From assembly GCA_949282555.1 (NCBI GenBank), contig CASDPK010000023.1, positions 1 through 36,678 of the forward strand: DNA of 36,678 bases. The letters run 5' to 3'. The stretch's first letter is position 1. Each line of letters opens with the position of its first letter. This stretch comes from an uncultured Lentisphaeraceae bacterium (GTDB lineage Bacteria; Verrucomicrobiota; Kiritimatiellia; RFP12; DVOR01). This document shows positions 21,005 through 29,675 of the stretch, one piece after another. The position numbers and the translations under genes were made by a program. The notes beneath the pieces were generated by a model. It saw nothing but the letters and a program-made list of their open reading frames with translations. It had not been told where the DNA came from and did no database searches.

Positions 21005-23260
21005 ATGAACCGTCATTTGCTGTTGTTTCTTGGGTTCTGGTGCGCGGCGTGGGCATGCGCACAGACCTTGCGCGTGCGCGTGGAGCCGGAGACGATTTAC
21101 GCGGGCGACGCCTTCCGCGTGGACGTGGCGGTGGACGGCGAGCGGCTGGAACGCCTGGACTTCGCCTTCACGCCGGAGGCCCGCACGTTGGGGCAGACCT
21201 CGGGGCTGACGGCGGTCAATGGCCGCGTGAGCTCCCGCCTTTCCTGCACCGTGTTGGCCGAAACGCCCGGCGCCTACCGCCTCGAACGGCTCGAAGCCGT
21301 GACCGCCTCCGGCAAAACGCTCACCTTCGACGGGCACCCCACCGTGACCGTCCGCCGGTTGGAGCCCGACCCCGCCCTCTCCCTGAGCCTGACGGCCACG
21401 CCCGAAGCCCCCTTGCCGGGCGATGAGGTGACGCTGACCCTGACGGCCCAAGCCCCCGCCCTCATCGGCGGCGACGGCGACCCCCATTCGCCCTTCGTGG
21501 AGGCGGATCTCTTCGGCCGTCTCACCGAACGCGCCCCCAACATCGCCTTTGAGCCGCAGACGGGGGAGGATTCGCCCTTGCGGCTGGCGGGGCGTCCCGT
21601 CGCCCTTCCGCGCGAGGCCGACGGCACCAATCTCGTGTGGCGCTTCTCCATCCCCTACCGCGCGGTCCGCGCCGGGGAGCAAACCTTCCCGGCCCCCATC
21701 CTGCGCGACACCCGCCTCACCGGCCACGACGCGCGGGGCAATCCCCGCTCCGAACGGTGCGCCACCGTCGGCGCCCCCCTCACGGTCACCGTCGCCGCCC
21801 CGCCCACGGAGGGGCGCCCCGAAGGGTTCGTCGGCGCCATCGGGCGCACCTTCGCCGCCGAAGCCGCCCTCGACACCCTGGGCGCCAAGGTGGGCGACCC
21901 CGTCCGCCTGACGCTCCGCTTCCTGACCGATGGCGCCCCCTCGCTTTTGCGGGCCCCCACCCTGCCGCGGCTGACCGGGTTCCGGGCCTATGGCGAACCC
22001 GTGCGCGAAGGGTTCCAAGGCGGCGCGGCCTTCGTCTACCCCTTGCGACCCCTGCGGGCCGGTCTGCTGGAGGTGCCGCCGCTGACCTTCGCGTGGTTCG
22101 ACCGCGCAACGCGCACCTACCGCACCGTGCGCACCTCCGCCGTGCCCCTCCGCGTGCGGCCCTCCGCCCAACTCGTGCTCTTGGGCGACGACGGGGAGAC
22201 CGTCACGACCGAGCTTCCCCCCGCCCTGACGCTGGACTCCCCCGCGCCTCGCCGTCCGTGGCTTCCGAAGGCCCTCTTCGCGCTGGGTGCGGGCGCGCTC
22301 CTGTTGCGCGGGCTCTGCCGGGCGGCACGCGGCCTCTTCCGTCGACTGTCGGCGCCTCTGCGGGCGCGCCGTCCCACCACCCAAGCCTGCGCCGCGTTGA
22401 AGCGCACGACCGATCCCGCCGAGGCCGCCGCCATCCTTCGCCGCTGGGCCGGGCGTCCGGCCCTCACCCCCGCCGACCTTCGCGCCGCCCTTCCCAACAC
22501 CCCGGAAGCCGCCGAGGCCGTCCAAGCCTACGCCGCGCTGGAGGGCGCCTCCTACTCCGACGGCGCCGACATGCCCGAGGCCCGGGCCACCCTGCGCCGC
22601 CTCCTGCCCACCCTGCCGCGCCCCGTTCCCGCCGCGCCGACGACCAACGCGCCGACGGCCCGCCTCCCTTGGGGTCCCTTCGCGCTCCTGCCCCTGTTCG
22701 CCGCGCTGTTTCTCCTCTGCGATCGCTCGGTCGCCCAATGGCGGACGGCCACGCCGGGGGGCGACGCCTTCGTGCGCGAACAGGCCGTGGCCCTCTCCCT
22801 CTCGGCGAACACGCCGGGGGATTACGCCCGCGCCGCGAATCTCTGGTTGCGGTTGGCGCGTGAGGGCGACGGCTCCCGCGTGCCCTTGATCAACGCCGCC
22901 TCCTGCGCCTTCTTCGCACGGCAGCCCGAAGCCTCGCTCACCCTCCTCCGGCGCGACATCCTGCGGCACGGACGCGACGCGGCGGCGAAACAGGGCGTTC
23001 GGGCCGCCTGCGCCCGACTGGAACGTCGGGAGCCTTTGGGCCTTCCGCTGTCGGACGCCGGGATGGCCGCCGACGCCTTGGGCATCGCCGCCGGCCTCGC
23101 GCTCCTGTTCTGCGCCGCCGTGGGGCATCCGTTGCGGCGATTGCGCCGGTTGTTGTTGGGTGCGGCCATCATCGTGGGCGTGTGGGCGGCGGCGCTCTGC
23201 TGGCAGGCCCACACGGCCCCCCTGCCGGATGCGCTGTCCATTCCCGAGGAGGAAGCATGA
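21005..23260 (+). CDS. batD: BatD-like exported membrane protein
   Basis: 751 aa from the ATG at 21005. A signal peptide (MNRHLLLFLGFWCAAWACA) is followed by a long series of beta-sandwich segments beginning TLRVRVEPETIYAGDAFRVDVAV and EAPLPGDEVTLTLTAQA, the BatD (PF13584) pattern. A membrane helix lies near 420-435 (WLPKALFALGAGALLL). Helical repeats and more membrane segments follow, including WGPFALLPLFAALFLLC. The C-terminal part (ANTPGDYARAANLWLRLAREGDG..LINAASCAFFARQPEASLTLLRRDI) resembles TPR-like pairs. BatD belongs to the Bacteroides aerotolerance operon, whose products form an envelope complex with VWA proteins, usually activated by a MoxR ATPase. The stop overlaps the next ATG. The molecular role is not settled. 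Confidence 0.82.
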   Translation: MNRHLLLFLGFWCAAWACAQTLRVRVEPETIYAGDAFRVDVAVDGERLERLDFAFTPEARTLGQTSGLTAVNGRVSSRLSCTVLAETPGAYRLERLEAVTASGKTLTFDGHPTVTVRRLEPDPALSLSLTATPEAPLPGDEVTLTLTAQAPALIGGDGDPHSPFVEADLFGRLTERAPNIAFEPQTGEDSPLRLAGRPVALPREADGTNLVWRFSIPYRAVRAGEQTFPAPILRDTRLTGHDARGNPRSERCATVGAPLTVTVAAPPTEGRPEGFVGAIGRTFAAEAALDTLGAKVGDPVRLTLRFLTDGAPSLLRAPTLPRLTGFRAYGEPVREGFQGGAAFVYPLRPLRAGLLEVPPLTFAWFDRATRTYRTVRTSAVPLRVRPSAQLVLLGDDGETVTTELPPALTLDSPAPRRPWLPKALFALGAGALLLRGLCRAARGLFRRLSAPLRARRPTTQACAALKRTTDPAEAAAILRRWAGRPALTPADLRAALPNTPEAAEAVQAYAALEGASYSDGADMPEARATLRRLLPTLPRPVPAAPTTNAPTARLPWGPFALLPLFAALFLLCDRSVAQWRTATPGGDAFVREQAVALSLSANTPGDYARAANLWLRLAREGDGSRVPLINAASCAFFARQPEASLTLLRRDILRHGRDAAAKQGVRAACARLERREPLGLPLSDAGMAADALGIAAGLALLFCAAVGHPLRRLRRLLLGAAIIVGVWAAALCWQAHTAPLPDALSIPEEEA

Positions 23261-24261
23261 ACGTCGCCCGTCTGATGGCCCTCTCGGCCCTGCTCATGGG
23301 GCTTTCCCCGCTGACCGCACGTGCGGCGTTGCGCTCGGCGACGTGGGGAACCGACCCCAAAGCCCCCGTCTATGTGGGGCAAGTCTACGACCTCACCCTC
23401 ACCCTCGTGACCGAAAAGGACGAAGAGATCACCGGCGTGAACCTCGACCAAGGCCCCAACCGCGTGCCCGACGCGCAGTCGGCCGAGCTTCGGGACGGTC
23501 TGCGCCACACGGTGCTGCGGTGGCGGCAATCGGAGGATCGCCCCAAACTGACGGCCATCCCCAAGGGGCACCTCATCGCGAACGTCACGACCGTGCGCAC
23601 CTTCGGTTTCATGCGTTCGGCCACGACCGACCAACAAGCCGTGACCGTGCCCGCCTTCTCCTACGAAGCCACCGATCTGCCCGGCGAGGCCAAGGGCGCC
23701 CCGGTGGGGGCCTTCACGCTGACCCTCTCGGCCGACGCGCCCACCTTCCGAACGGGGGACGTCCGGGTGCTCACGGCCACCTTGGAGGCCCGCGAGGGCC
23801 GCGTGCCGGAGACCTTCGCCTTCGCGCTGGAGGGCACCCCCAAAGGGCGCATTTACCCCTTCCGCGTCACGGCGCGAAAGGAGCGTCTGCTGGTGGCCCA
23901 AGCCTACTTCGTCGCCGAAGCCGAGCAAGACCTGACGTTGCGCCTCGCGCCGTTTCGGGCCTTCGACCTCGGCACCCGCGCGCTGGCCGACGTGCGATGT
24001 CCGCCGCTGACCCTCCGTCGGACGCAGGAAGAACCGACAACGACCTCCGACACGGTGACCGTGGGGGCGGCCTCGGGCGAAGGGCTCCCCCTGCTCTTTG
24101 CCCCGGCCGAAGGCGCCCCGACGGTGGGTGTGTTGCCCCCAGCCCTCCGTGAACGGATGGATCACCCCTTGGAACGTCGGGGCCCGTGGGTGCGTGTGCG
24201 GGGCGAAGGCGGACGCGATGGCTGGGTGCGTGTGCCCGAAACGGAGAGGACGGCGCCATGA
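23257..24261 (+). CDS. Exported BatD-like protein with C-terminal SH3 domain
   Basis: 334 aa from the ATG at 23257, which overlaps the batD stop (ATGA) and has GAGGAGGAA upstream. A signal peptide (MNVARLMALSALLMGLSPLTARA) precedes two beta-sandwich-like stretches (PVYVGQVYDLTLTLVTEKDEEI near 37-60 and PVGAFTLTLSADAPTFRTGDVRVLTATLE near 150-180), similar in style to BatD. The C-terminal ~60 residues form a bacterial SH3 domain (GLPLLFAPAEGAPTVGVLPP..GPWVRVRGEGGRDGWVRVPE), often a peptidoglycan- or peptide-binding module. The stop overlaps the start of the VWA/TPR gene. I do not know a named family for the whole protein. It probably forms part of the same envelope complex. Confidence 0.75.
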   Translation: MNVARLMALSALLMGLSPLTARAALRSATWGTDPKAPVYVGQVYDLTLTLVTEKDEEITGVNLDQGPNRVPDAQSAELRDGLRHTVLRWRQSEDRPKLTAIPKGHLIANVTTVRTFGFMRSATTDQQAVTVPAFSYEATDLPGEAKGAPVGAFTLTLSADAPTFRTGDVRVLTATLEAREGRVPETFAFALEGTPKGRIYPFRVTARKERLLVAQAYFVAEAEQDLTLRLAPFRAFDLGTRALADVRCPPLTLRRTQEEPTTTSDTVTVGAASGEGLPLLFAPAEGAPTVGVLPPALRERMDHPLERRGPWVRVRGEGGRDGWVRVPETERTAP

Positions 24262-26651
24262 GATGTTCAGACCCCCTTTGGCTTCTGTTGTTGGCGGCCG
24301 TGCCGCTTCTGATCTGGGGCGCCGCCGTGTGGCGGCGGCGGGCGGCGGAACGGATGGCGCGCCTGTCGCGCCACGCGAAGGGCGTGCCGCCGCGCTCCAC
24401 CCCGCAACTGTGGCTCCTGCTGGGCGCCTTTGTCTTTGGCGTGGTGGCTTTGGCCGGGCCACGCTGGGGGCGCGGGGCGGAAGAGGTGGCCGCCCGCGGG
24501 CGCGGGGTGATGCTGGCGGTGGACGTGTCGCGCTCCATGCTGGCGCAGGATGTCCGCCCCGACCGACTGGGCCGCGCGAAGGCCGACCTGATTGACCTTG
24601 TGGACTCCCTGCGCAGCGACCGCGCGGGTCTGCTGGCCTTCCGCGGGAAGGGCGCCCTTCTCTGCCCGATGACCTCCGACGCCGCCTTCCTCCGTCAGAG
24701 CATCGACGCACTGGCCCCCGACAGCGCCCCGCCCGGCGAGACCGACTTGGCCGACGCCATCGCCAAATGTCTGGAAGCGCTTGGGCAAGACGCCGAAGAG
24801 CATGGGGCCATCGTGCTCATCAGCGACGGCGAAGACCTGGCCGGGCGCGCGGAGGCCATGGCCAAGGAAGCCGGCCGCCGCGGCATCCCCATCTTCACCG
24901 TGGGCATCGGCTCCGCGCAAGGCGCCACCATCCCCGACGGCGCATCCGTGCTGACCCACGACGGCCAACCCGTGCGCAGCCGCCTGACGGAATCCACCCT
25001 CCGCGCCATCGCCGACGCCAGCGGCGGGCGGTATGTGCCCCTCGCCACCGCCGGCACCGCGCAGACCACCCTCGGCGCGGTCTACTCCCGCTATCTCACC
25101 CGCTTGGCCGACCAAGAGGCGCGCGAGCGCGTGGAGACGGCCTTTGCCGATCGCACGGGGATCTTCGCCTTCTTGGCGGCGCTCTGCACGCTGGCCGCCG
25201 CCGGGCTCTCCCTTGGGCGGGTGTCGGCCGCGCGGGCGGCCCTGCCGGCCCTCCTGACCCTCCCGCTCGGCGTGTGGGCGCAAGAACCGGCACGCGCGGC
25301 CCAGCGGGATTACCGCGCGGGGCGTTATGCCGAGGCCGCAGAGGGGTATGCGCGGGCGCGCGTCGGGGCGGAAGCCTCCGAGGCCGCGCATTACGCCTAC
25401 AACGAGGCGTTGGCGCTTTGGAAGGCCGGACAACCGACCAACGCGCTGGAGCGCGTCCGTTTGGCCGTGGGGGATCGCGCCTTCACGGCCCAAGCCTCCA
25501 CGCTGGAGGGAACGCTCCTGATGCGGCAGGCGGAGGGTGAGACCGACCCCGCCCGCCGCCTGGCCCTGCGGGAAGAGGCCACCGCGGCCTTCGCCCGCGC
25601 CCTTCAGGCCGACCCCACGGAGGCCGCACGGCGCAATTTGGCCCGGGCGACCGACGGTTTGCCCGAGCTCCGCCGCGCGGCCCGTCGGGCCGCCGCGCTC
25701 AAGCAGTATGAAGGCCAACACCTCGGCCAATTGGCGCCGGCGCTCCTGCGCTCCCAGCGAGCCTTGGCCAAGGCCGTGCCGGAGGTCTTCGGCGGGGCGG
25801 ACCCGGCGGTGCGCCTGAGCCAAGCCGAACAGTTGGCCAAAGACGTCCGCACGCAGGCCGACCGCTGGTTCCCCGTCTTGGAGGTCCTGCCGCAGGCCGT
25901 CACCAACGAGACGCTTCGGGCCGAACTGCTCACCCGCGCCCAAGCGGCCCAAAACGCCCTCGACGCGGCGGCCGAAGGCTACGGCACGCTGTCGCTCAGC
26001 GCCGCCGACCCGCTCGTGGAGGGGGAACCCTTCGTCTATGACCTGTGGAAGACGCTGGCCGATCCGCCCGCGCTCAACGCCGAATCCATCGCCGTGCAGA
26101 CCAACGCCCTCACCTCGGTGACGCGCTACCAGCCCGCGCGGGACGACGAGGAAGAGGTGCTTGCGCTCACGCAGCAATTCCGTCTGCTCTTCCCCCAGTG
26201 GGCCGAAGAGCAACTCCGCCAGCAGGCCGCCTCCACCAACGCCGTCACCTTCACGGAGGCGGACCGTGACCTCATCGCCCGCACCGCCGACGCCACGGTG
26301 CCCCTGCTGGCGCCGCCCGTGTCGCCGGAGAACCGCCGCAAGGTGATGGAAAACCTGTTGCTCATCCGCGAACATCTGCCCAAGAACGAACAGAACAACC
26401 AAAACCAACAGCAACCCTCCCCGCAACAGCAGAATCAGCAACAGCAGCAACAACAGCAGAACCAACAACAAAACAAGGACGACAGCCAGCAACCCCAGCC
26501 CTCCGAGCAGGAAGGCCGCCAGGAGCCCTCCCCCGAAGAGCAGGATCTGCAAGCGCTCCTCCAAAAGGCCGCCGACCGCAACCGTGAGCATGAGGAAGCC
26601 AAGCGCCGCGCCGCCCGTGCGCGGATGCAGCCCGGCGCCCGCGATTGGTAA
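24258..26651 (+). CDS. batB: BatB-BatC fusion: VWA domain, TPR and Gln-rich tail
   Basis: 797 aa from the ATG at 24258, overlapping the previous stop. Two N-terminal membrane helices (LWLLLLAAVPLLIWGAAVW and LWLLLGAFVFGVVALAG) precede a VWA domain with a complete MIDAS: DVSRS, the threonine in ETDLADAI and ISDGED. A third membrane region (IFAFLAALCTLAAAGLSL) is followed by TPR repeats (DYRAGRYAEAAEGYARAR; HYAYNEALALWKAGQPTNAL). Near the C-terminus is a low-complexity Gln/Asn stretch of about 50 residues (26397-26505), then a charged helix. BatC proteins are TPR proteins with just such a tail, so this reads as BatB and BatC in one chain. No BatA, DUF58 or MoxR gene is present in the window. 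Confidence 0.88.
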   Translation: MRCSDPLWLLLLAAVPLLIWGAAVWRRRAAERMARLSRHAKGVPPRSTPQLWLLLGAFVFGVVALAGPRWGRGAEEVAARGRGVMLAVDVSRSMLAQDVRPDRLGRAKADLIDLVDSLRSDRAGLLAFRGKGALLCPMTSDAAFLRQSIDALAPDSAPPGETDLADAIAKCLEALGQDAEEHGAIVLISDGEDLAGRAEAMAKEAGRRGIPIFTVGIGSAQGATIPDGASVLTHDGQPVRSRLTESTLRAIADASGGRYVPLATAGTAQTTLGAVYSRYLTRLADQEARERVETAFADRTGIFAFLAALCTLAAAGLSLGRVSAARAALPALLTLPLGVWAQEPARAAQRDYRAGRYAEAAEGYARARVGAEASEAAHYAYNEALALWKAGQPTNALERVRLAVGDRAFTAQASTLEGTLLMRQAEGETDPARRLALREEATAAFARALQADPTEAARRNLARATDGLPELRRAARRAAALKQYEGQHLGQLAPALLRSQRALAKAVPEVFGGADPAVRLSQAEQLAKDVRTQADRWFPVLEVLPQAVTNETLRAELLTRAQAAQNALDAAAEGYGTLSLSAADPLVEGEPFVYDLWKTLADPPALNAESIAVQTNALTSVTRYQPARDDEEEVLALTQQFRLLFPQWAEEQLRQQAASTNAVTFTEADRDLIARTADATVPLLAPPVSPENRRKVMENLLLIREHLPKNEQNNQNQQQPSPQQQNQQQQQQQQNQQQNKDDSQQPQPSEQEGRQEPSPEEQDLQALLQKAADRNREHEEAKRRAARARMQPGARDW

Positions 26652-26693
26652 AGCGTCCCGGCGCGTTCCGGACGCGCAGGGCATCCCCTCCCC

Positions 26694-26730
26694 GAAGGCT
26701 CCGTATCCCCACCCGAGATACGGAGCCTTC
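26694..26730. terminator. 14-bp inverted repeat after Bat operon
   Basis: GAAGGCTCCGTATC (26694-26707) and its exact complement (26717-26730) enclose a 9-nt loop, 43 bp downstream of the BatBC stop. No U tract follows on either strand. The position between convergent genes favours transcription termination or 3'-end stabilisation. Confidence 0.55.
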
Positions 26731-26810
26731 GCCATCGAGATGCAGAGCCTCCCGTTCGGGGGGACACCGTGACCGTGAGGGTCGCCGCACAAGCGTGAAC
26801 CCGCCTTGAA

Positions 26811-26845
26811 GCGCAAACGCCCCGCAGGACGCGGGGCGTTTGCGC
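26811..26845. terminator. 15-bp inverted repeat between convergent genes
   Basis: GCGCAAACGCCCCGC (26811-26825) and its exact complement (26831-26845) enclose a 5-nt loop. It lies 24 bp downstream of the PilB/GspE stop on the minus strand, where TTCAAGG follows the hairpin. It is the likely terminator for the minus-strand pilus operon, and it could act in both directions. Confidence 0.65.
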
Positions 26846-26869
26846 GTTGCACCGGGCAATCGGCGACCC

Positions 26870-28552
26870 TCAGGTGTAACGGAGCACCTCGTCAACCGTG
26901 GTGTAGCCGTCGAGAACATTGCGGATGGCGTCTTCGCGCATGGTGCGCATGCCCAGCTCGCGGGCCTTCTCGCGGATGACGAGGGTGGGCTCGCGGGCAT
27001 TGATCATCTCGCGGATGGGGTTGGACATCCGGAGGAACTCAAAGACGCCCTTACGGCCCTTGTAACCCGTGGCGTTGCAGACCTTGCAGCCCTTGCCGTA
27101 GGCGAACTTGCGGTTGCCGATGTCGTCGCGGGTGAGGCCGAGACGCTGGAGGGCTTCGTCGTCGGGATTGTAGAAGGTCTTGCAGTTGGAGCAGCACGTG
27201 CGCACGAGACGCTGGGCGAGCACCGCCTGAAGGGTGGAGGAGATGAGGTAAGGGGCCACGTTCATATCCACCAAACGGGTGACGGCGCCGGCGGCATCGT
27301 TGGTGTGGAGGGTGGAGAAGACGAAGTGGCCGGTGAGGGCCGCCTGGACGGCGATTTCGGCGGTTTCCAAGTCACGGATTTCGCCGACCATGATGATGTC
27401 GGGGTCCTGACGGAGGAAGGCGCGGAGCACCTTGGCGAAGGTGTTGCCCTGCTGCGGGTTGATGGGCACCTGGACAAGGCCCTCGATGTCGTATTCCACC
27501 GGTTCCTCGGCGGTGAGGATCTTCACGTCGGGCTTGTTGATGTAGCGCAGGCAGGAATAGAGCGTCGTCGTTTTGCCGGAACCCGTCGGGCCGGTGACGA
27601 TGAAGATGCCGTTGGGCTTCTCGATGTCGATGGTGATGCCATCGTAGATGTCTTCGGGCAAGCCGATGTTCTCAAGGTCGAGCGAGACGGCGGAACGGTC
27701 GAGCACACGAAGCACCACGGATTCGCCGTGGACGGTGGGCAGGCACGAGACACGGAGATCCACCTGGCGCCCGGCCACGGTGAGGGCGATGCGGCCATCC
27801 TGCGGGACGCGGCGCTCGGCGATGTTGAGGCCGGAGAGCACCTTGATGCGCGAGATGATGGGCAGGGCCATGGAGAGCGGGGGCGGGTTCATCTCGTAGA
27901 GCGCGCCGTCCACGCGGTAGCGGATCTTGAAGTCCTTCTCGAAGGGCTCGATGTGAATGTCGGAGGCGCGGTCGGTGATGGCCTGATAGAGCACGAGATT
28001 GACGAAGCGGATGACGGGGGCGGAGGCGGCGGCGCTCTCGATGCCCTTTTCGTCGGCGGGGGTCTCGGCGTCGAGGTCGGAGAGGTCGTCAAGGAGCGCG
28101 TCGGAGGCTTCCGCGGCGGAGAAGTGCTCGTCAATGACGGCGCGGATGGAGGCCTCGGTGGCGAAGACGAAGCGGATCTCGCGGGAGAGGAGGAAGGTGA
28201 GCTCGTCGATGACGTCGGCCTCGATGAGGTCGGCGGTGGCGAAGGTGACGTGGTCGGGCGCGGCCTCCACGGGCACCACGGAGTGGAGGCGGACGCTGGC
28301 AACGGGCACGAGGCCCTTGAGCGTTTCATCGAAGACCACCGTGCTGAGGTCGATGACGTCGGTGCCTTGGCTGCCGGCCATGAGGGCGAGCAAGTCTTCC
28401 TCGGAGAGGACGCCCTGCGCAAGGATCAGCTCCTTGTACGGCTTGCCGGACGTGACGTGCTCCTGCACGAGTTCCTGCGCCTGGGCGTCGTCGATGAAGC
28501 CGTTGTCGCGCACGAGCTCGACGAGCGGCGGGAGCTGGAGGGTGTCTGCCAT
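26870..28552 (-). CDS. PilB/GspE-family secretion/pilus extension ATPase (first copy)
   Basis: 560 aa. An N-terminal MshEN/T2SSE-N domain (about 1-150) is followed by the hexameric ATPase. Walker A is GPTGSGKT (321-328, K327), the Asp box is LTAEEPVEY, Walker B is RQDPDIIMVGEIRD and the His box is FSTLHTNDA. A zinc-binding four-cysteine module (CSNC...CKVC, with a third adjacent Cys) lies in TCCSNCKTF..KGCKVCNATGYKGRKG. It would power assembly of a type IV pilus or type II pseudopilus from the cytoplasmic face. The ATG is 4 bp after the PilT stop. The neighbouring PilT makes a type IV pilus more likely than a T2SS. No pilin or PilC gene is in the window. Confidence 0.9.
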   Translation of the reverse strand: MADTLQLPPLVELVRDNGFIDDAQAQELVQEHVTSGKPYKELILAQGVLSEEDLLALMAGSQGTDVIDLSTVVFDETLKGLVPVASVRLHSVVPVEAAPDHVTFATADLIEADVIDELTFLLSREIRFVFATEASIRAVIDEHFSAAEASDALLDDLSDLDAETPADEKGIESAAASAPVIRFVNLVLYQAITDRASDIHIEPFEKDFKIRYRVDGALYEMNPPPLSMALPIISRIKVLSGLNIAERRVPQDGRIALTVAGRQVDLRVSCLPTVHGESVVLRVLDRSAVSLDLENIGLPEDIYDGITIDIEKPNGIFIVTGPTGSGKTTTLYSCLRYINKPDVKILTAEEPVEYDIEGLVQVPINPQQGNTFAKVLRAFLRQDPDIIMVGEIRDLETAEIAVQAALTGHFVFSTLHTNDAAGAVTRLVDMNVAPYLISSTLQAVLAQRLVRTCCSNCKTFYNPDDEALQRLGLTRDDIGNRKFAYGKGCKVCNATGYKGRKGVFEFLRMSNPIREMINAREPTLVIREKARELGMRTMREDAIRNVLDGYTTVDEVLRYT

Positions 28553-28556
28553 ACCG

Positions 28557-29675
28557 TTATTCCCCCATCATTTCGCGGAGCTTTTGGACGGTGGTCTCGG
28601 GGTCCTGCGCCTTGGTGACGAGATCCTCGTAGGAGATCTTGCCGGCAAGGTGGAGGTTGAGGAGGCTGGTGTCGAGGGAGACCATGCCGAACTTCGCGCC
28701 GGTCTGGATGTCGGAGTTGATTTGGAAGGTCTTGTTGTCGCGGATGCGCGAGCGGATGGAAGGCGTGCTCATCATGATCTCGAAGGCGGCGCAACGGCCC
28801 TTGCCGCCCTTGTCGGCGCGGGGCAGGAGCACCTGGGAGATCACCGCGACCAGCGACATGGAGAGCTGGGTGCGCACCTGTTCCTGCTGGTTGGTGGGGA
28901 AGGAGTCGATGATACGGTCAACGGTGGCGGCGGCGCCGGTGGTGTGCAGGGTGCCGAAGACGAGGTGGCCCGTTTCGGCGGCGCTGATGGCCGCGCCGAT
29001 GGTCTCCAAGTCGCGCATTTCGCCCACGAGGATCACGTCGGGGTCCTGACGCAAGGCGCGGCGGATGGCTTCGGCGAAGCTGGGCACGTCGGCGCCGACT
29101 TCGCGCTGGGTGACGAGGGAGCGCTTGGAGTAGTGGTAGAACTCGATCGGGTCCTCGATGGTGATGATGTGGCAATCGCGGTCATTGTTGATGACATCGA
29201 GCATCGAGGCGAGGGTCGTGGACTTGCCGGAGCCCGTGGGGCCCGTCACAAGGATGAGGCCGCGGGGCTTGTAGAGCAATTCGTGCACGGCCTCGGGAAG
29301 GCCCAGCTGCTCCAGCGTGAGGATCTGAGAGGGGATCTGGCGGAGCACAAGGCCGCAATTGTGGCGCTCCTTGAAGATGGAGACACGGAAGCGCGCGGCC
29401 TCCGAGAAGGCGAGACCAAAGTCTGCGCCGCCGTGCCTCTCCATCTCGGCCACCTGTTCCTCGGTGGCGATCTCCAGCACCATCTTGGCGGTGTCGGCGG
29501 GGGTGAACTCGGGGCAGTCGAGCGGCTCAAGGGCCCCGGAGCAACGGAGCACGGGCGGACGGCCCACGCGGATGTGGAGGTCGGAAGCGCCCTCATCGAT
29601 TGCCGCCTGCATGAGGTCGGCCATGGAGATTTCGGTGGTGGCCTGCGCGGCCAGCTCGCGGATATCGATATTCAT
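28557..29675 (-). CDS. pilT: PilT/PilU-type pilus retraction ATPase
   Basis: 372 aa, the usual PilT length. N-terminal PAS-like domain with DEGASDLHIRVGRPPVLR, then LRQIPSQILTLEQLGLP. Walker A is GPTGSGKS (145-152, K151), the Asp box is ITIEDPIEFYH, Walker B is RQDPDVILVGEMRD and the His box is FGTLHTTGAA. The C-terminal AFEIMMSTPSIRSRIRDNKTFQI..IQTGAKFGM motif is PilT-specific. It depolymerises type IV pili. The start shares one base with the PilB-like stop (TGATG). It is sandwiched between two extension-type ATPases in the same operon. Confidence 0.93.
   Translation of the reverse strand: MNIDIRELAAQATTEISMADLMQAAIDEGASDLHIRVGRPPVLRCSGALEPLDCPEFTPADTAKMVLEIATEEQVAEMERHGGADFGLAFSEAARFRVSIFKERHNCGLVLRQIPSQILTLEQLGLPEAVHELLYKPRGLILVTGPTGSGKSTTLASMLDVINNDRDCHIITIEDPIEFYHYSKRSLVTQREVGADVPSFAEAIRRALRQDPDVILVGEMRDLETIGAAISAAETGHLVFGTLHTTGAAATVDRIIDSFPTNQQEQVRTQLSMSLVAVISQVLLPRADKGGKGRCAAFEIMMSTPSIRSRIRDNKTFQINSDIQTGAKFGMVSLDTSLLNLHLAGKISYEDLVTKAQDPETTVQKLREMMGE

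Noticed and set aside
20942..23212. 756-codon minus-strand open frame
   Set aside because: Antisense shadow of batD; the translation is low-complexity Gly/Gln/Arg.
24267..26852. 861-codon minus-strand open frame
   Set aside because: Antisense of the BatB/BatC gene. The Leu runs are the reverse of the Gln codon run.
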